In this document: positions 60,781-64,000 of the stretch, piece after piece | Layout: every line of letters starts with the position of its first letter | Position numbering within the stretch: position 1 is the first letter of the stretch | Assembly (NCBI GenBank): GCA_947623455.1 | Contig: OX392529.1 | Span: 3,658,001 to 3,722,000, forward strand | Length of the DNA: 64,000 nucleotides | Reading direction: 5' to 3' | DNA from: Mimachlamys varia | Lineage: Eukaryota > Mollusca > Bivalvia > Pectinida > Pectinidae | Position numbers and translations under genes: made by a program | Notes under the pieces: model-generated | Database searches by the model: none | Told to the model about the DNA's origin: nothing | The model's input: only the letters and a program-made list of their open reading frames with translations

Positions 60781-61970
60781 AACACACCCAAGTGACGCCA
60801 TCCATCCTCCCCCTCCCTACTTTTTTGTGTTGAGTGTTGGAGGGGGGAGGGGGGCATCAGAAAGGGAGAGAACCCTTAACATATGTTTATTATGCAGCCT
60901 ATATAAACAGACAGTAAAACAGAAATGCATGATGAAGCTATTGGCCATCTGACTAACGCCCCACAACCCATTCTTTACTATTGTTCGTTCCTTAACTTAT
61001 AATATAAAAGGTCCTTATAATTATAGTCTTTGCATTAATAGTTATGTATTTGTTTTGTAGGTATACTATCATTTAGGTAGGGTCCAGAATATAACTGAAT
61101 GAACAACTTGTACACACACTATGTAAGTACAGGTCAGACAGGGTCAATATTAGCATTATAATCCGAGTAGCTGAGTGCATTAAGTAAGATTTAATATGTA
61201 CCGGGCTGTAAGGGTGTCCTGTAGTACAGTACTTAATATACATGTAAATTATATACACATTTGTCAAACATGTTTTCATTGATACTCATCAAACTACAAA
61301 TCATACAGATTGGATTTTAAATTAGAAAAAAAAATCTTGTAAATGATATATTTAGGCTTTGATAACACATAGCGAATGAATAATTAAGCAAAAGGTAGAC
61401 AATCAGACTTGCGATAGAAGGATCGTTCTCCTTCATTGGTAGTACCAGGAGACTTGTCTACTGAATCTGTACTTAGCACACACATCACATATTTATACAT
61501 AGACCTATTACATCAGATTTCAGATTTTTATTGTTCACTCAGACACACATATGTGTGTTACAAGAGGTCACATATACGAAACAAGTTTTACACCTACCAG
61601 TCATCCTACCCTCACAAAATATACGAGCTATATAAAGCCCCATCCGCACAGTTTTACAGTTGAATAAAGAACAGAAAACCAGGTCAAGTAGAACTTAACC
61701 CGAAGTACCAGGAATTTACCATCGATTTCAAAAAAGAGAAGTTGGATGACAAAACCTAAATAACTTGTAACCTCATCCTGAAGGCTGGCCAGAAAGAATA
61801 CATGTACAAGGACGTTGAGAAGACATCAAAGAAAGATAAAGCTGGGACTGGATCACATGAACTGCAGTTACACTGTTCCAGATGAAATAAAACAATACTT
61901 ATCAACAATTTTATAAAATTTGTATCACACCCTAAAAATCTGCTTCACAAAGGAGGTGTCCCACAACATG
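60781..61970. other. Gene-free stretch with a possible degenerate coding fragment
   Basis: At 61688-61885, plus-strand frames read KYQEFTIDFKKEKLDDKT (then stop) and LILKAGQKEYMYKDVEKTSK. They look protein-like but are broken by stops and unrecognised. This may be a decayed pseudogene or element remnant. A G-rich run GGAGGGGGGAGGGGGGC lies at about 60839-60855. Confidence 0.35.
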
Positions 61971-61977
61971 CCAAATG

Positions 61978-62462
61978 AAAGTCAATGGGACAGGTCATTG
62001 TATTCCACTATACGTATACCAGAGTCAATGGGACAGGTCATTTTATTCCACTATACGTATACCAGAGTCAATGGGACAGGTCATTTTATTCCACTATACG
62101 TATACCAGAGTCAATGGGACAGGTCATTCTATTCCACTATACGTATACCAGAGTCAATGGGACAGGTCATTTTATTCCACTATACGTATACCAGAGTCAA
62201 TGGGACAGGTCATTCTATTCCACTATACGTATTCCAGAGTCAATGGGACAGGTCATTTTATTCCACTATACGTATACCAGAGTCAATGGGACAGGTCATT
62301 TTATTCCACTATACGTATACCCGAGTCGATGGGACAGGTCATTCTATTCCACTATACGTATACCAGAGTCAATGGGACAGGTCATTTTATTCCACTATAC
62401 GTATACCAGAGTCGATGGGACAGGTCATTCTATTCCACTATACGTATACCAGAGTCATTGTA
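61978..62462. repeat. Minisatellite, 43-bp unit, about 11 copies
   Basis: The unit is GTCAATGGGACAGGTCATTT, then TATTCCACTATACGTATACC, then AGA. Copies are nearly identical (TTTTATT/TCTATT and CAGAG/CCGAG variants), implying very recent expansion. The plus-strand frames of 162-229 codons (period 43 aa) are artefacts. Confidence 0.97.
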
Positions 62463-62579
62463 ACCTCAATCTCCTATTTCTATGTATTCTCTTGTTGGAG
62501 ATGTGACTCTTTAAGGATGGGAAGGTCAGAAAACTCATTATTTACATGTATATGTCAGCCTTTTAGTAGTAACGTAGCA

Positions 62580-63330
62580 CTTGGTATTCTACCGACCTCA
62601 TTACAATGACAATGTCTGGGTGTATTCTACCGACCTCAGCACATTGTCGACCTCATTACAATGACAATGTCTGGGTGTATTCTACCGACCTCAGCACAAT
62701 GACAATGTCTGGGTGTATTCTACTGACCTCAGCACAATGACAATGTCTGTGTGTATTCTACTGACCCCAGCACAATGACAATGTCTGTGTGTATTCTACT
62801 GACCTCAGCACAATGACAATGTCTGTGTGTATTCTACTGACCTCAGCACAATGACAATGTCTGTGTGTATTCTACTGACCCCAGCACAATGACAATGTCT
62901 GTGTGTATTCTACTGACCTCAGCACAATGACAATGTCTGTGTGTATTCTACTGACCTCAGCACAATGACAATGTCTGTGTGTATTCTACTGACCTCAGCA
63001 CAATGACAATGTCTGTGTGTATTCTACTGACCTCAGCACAATGACAATGTCTGTGTGTATTCTACTGACCTCAGCACAATGACAATGTCTATGTGTATTC
63101 TACTGACCTCAGCACAATGACAATGTCTGTGTGTATTCTACTGACCTCAGCACAATGACAATGTCTGTGTGTATTCTACTGAACCCAGCATAATGACAAT
63201 GTCTGTGTGTATTCTACTGAACCCAGCATAATGACAATGTCTTTGTGTATTCTACTGACCTCAGCACAATGACAATGTCTGTGTGTATTCTACTGACCCA
63301 AGCACAAAGACAATGTCTGTGTGTATTCTG
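62580..63330. repeat. Minisatellite, 38-bp unit, about 19 copies
   Basis: The unit is TATTCTACTGACCTCAGCAC, then AATGACAATGTCTGTGTG. The left copies carry TACCGACC and TCTGGGTG, the middle TACTGACC and TCTGTGTG, so the variants are spatially sorted. Confidence 0.96.
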
Positions 63331-64000
63331 TCGATTTCTGTCTTTGAAGATTACAATGGTACCACGACCGACTTCAAAGCCTGTCAATTTTTACCGTTAT
63401 GGGATGATAAGATTATTTTGATGTACATCAAAGGGTTGAACCAATCTCCTTGCCTCACCAACAAAGTGGCACAAACTGAGCCTCAAAACCAGCAATGTCA
63501 TTCTCCCATCCTCATAGATCATTAATACATTATTCTAGTGTACATGTATGAAATGGTCAACAACTTTGTCACCACATCTGTAACCCCTTCCTAATACAGA
63601 CAACATAACAACCTCATCACAGATACATCTATAATGTCACATCATCTGGCTTTTAATTGTATAACATTTAACTATCGACTCCCTGTGTTACAAAGATGTA
63701 CTGATATCTGTGACCACACATTAAATACCCACACCACAATACTGTGCCCTCTCTGTACTCCAGCATCCTGTTCTAATTTACAGGTTGTCTCATTAATCTT
63801 TCAGATTTCGTATCATTGTATCCTGCTACCTAGCTAATAGTGACACTTCTTATGGACCTATGTCTTCTCTAGGGTCTGCTGTCTAGTATTCTACTTCAGT
63901 GATCATTACAGTGTCAGACTAAAGAAGAGACTTTTGTTTGGCCACCACTAATAGGTCATGTATATTGGCTGCCACTGTTGGGTCATGTTTTGGCTGCCAC
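63331..64000. other. Right edge, no supported gene
   Basis: Plus-strand frames at 63283-63525 and 63634-63837 are short and have no recognised domain. The last 60 bases (TTTGGCCACCACTAATAGGT, TTGGCTGCCACTGTTGGGTC) look like the start of another tandem array cut by the window end. Confidence 0.4.

Noticed and set aside
61920..62609. Plus-strand frames of 162-229 codons with a 43-residue period
   Set aside because: All three frames are open through the same 43-bp array (period 43 codons = three units), so it is a repeat artefact.

Overview
This is a eukaryotic nuclear window, almost certainly from a marine mollusc and probably a bivalve. The support is threefold: two split genes of metazoan families with GT-AG introns, a tRNA-headed SINE with the Meta-type central domain, and dispersed hairpin-headed and 'pain-in-common' elements of the kind common in oyster and scallop genomes. 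The species call is inference. Roughly half of the window (about 31-32 kb by adding up the arrays listed) is tandem repeat: more than 25 unrelated minisatellites with units of 15-82 bp, plus one 1.7-kb unit. No operons, CRISPR arrays, rRNA genes or viral genes were seen.

Layout. 1-7.2 kb: three long minisatellites (36, about 77 and 44 bp units), with a weak candidate minus-strand exon at 2.8 kb and a possible minus-strand first exon and E-box near 7.5 kb. 9.8-21.3 kb, plus strand: a complete five-exon DIPK1/FAM69 gene (ER type II membrane protein with a kinase-like fold and an EF-hand). Its introns hold a fresh Meta-SINE, a splice-donor minisatellite and a 3.9-kb repeat flanked by TTAA. 23.0-31.2 kb: arrays and dispersed elements without genes. 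37.6-52.2 kb, minus strand: most of an EEIG/FAM102 gene (NT-C2 domain protein). Its first exon or exons lie beyond the right edge or were not found, and its C-terminal end is unresolved. Its introns are packed with arrays. 52.2-64 kb: no confident gene, eight further arrays.

The most unusual thing is where several arrays sit. Four minisatellites start exactly at exon ends and their units contain the 5' splice site: DIPK1 exon 2, and EEIG exons at 52.06, 39.07 and 38.03 kb. One of these exons also has an array running directly into its acceptor. A further array in the EEIG intron repeats a sequence resembling a 3' splice site about 46 times. This suggests that tandem duplication of splice sites, or amplification anchored on exon borders, is a recurrent process in this genome. 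The second strong observation is the A-B-A-B-A repeat in DIPK1 intron 2. Its middle A copy is a left/right hybrid of the two outer copies, which is the direct signature of one unequal crossover.

The two real genes are unrelated in function and point in opposite directions. All long open frames inside the arrays (up to 584 codons) are repeat artefacts and are not annotated as genes.
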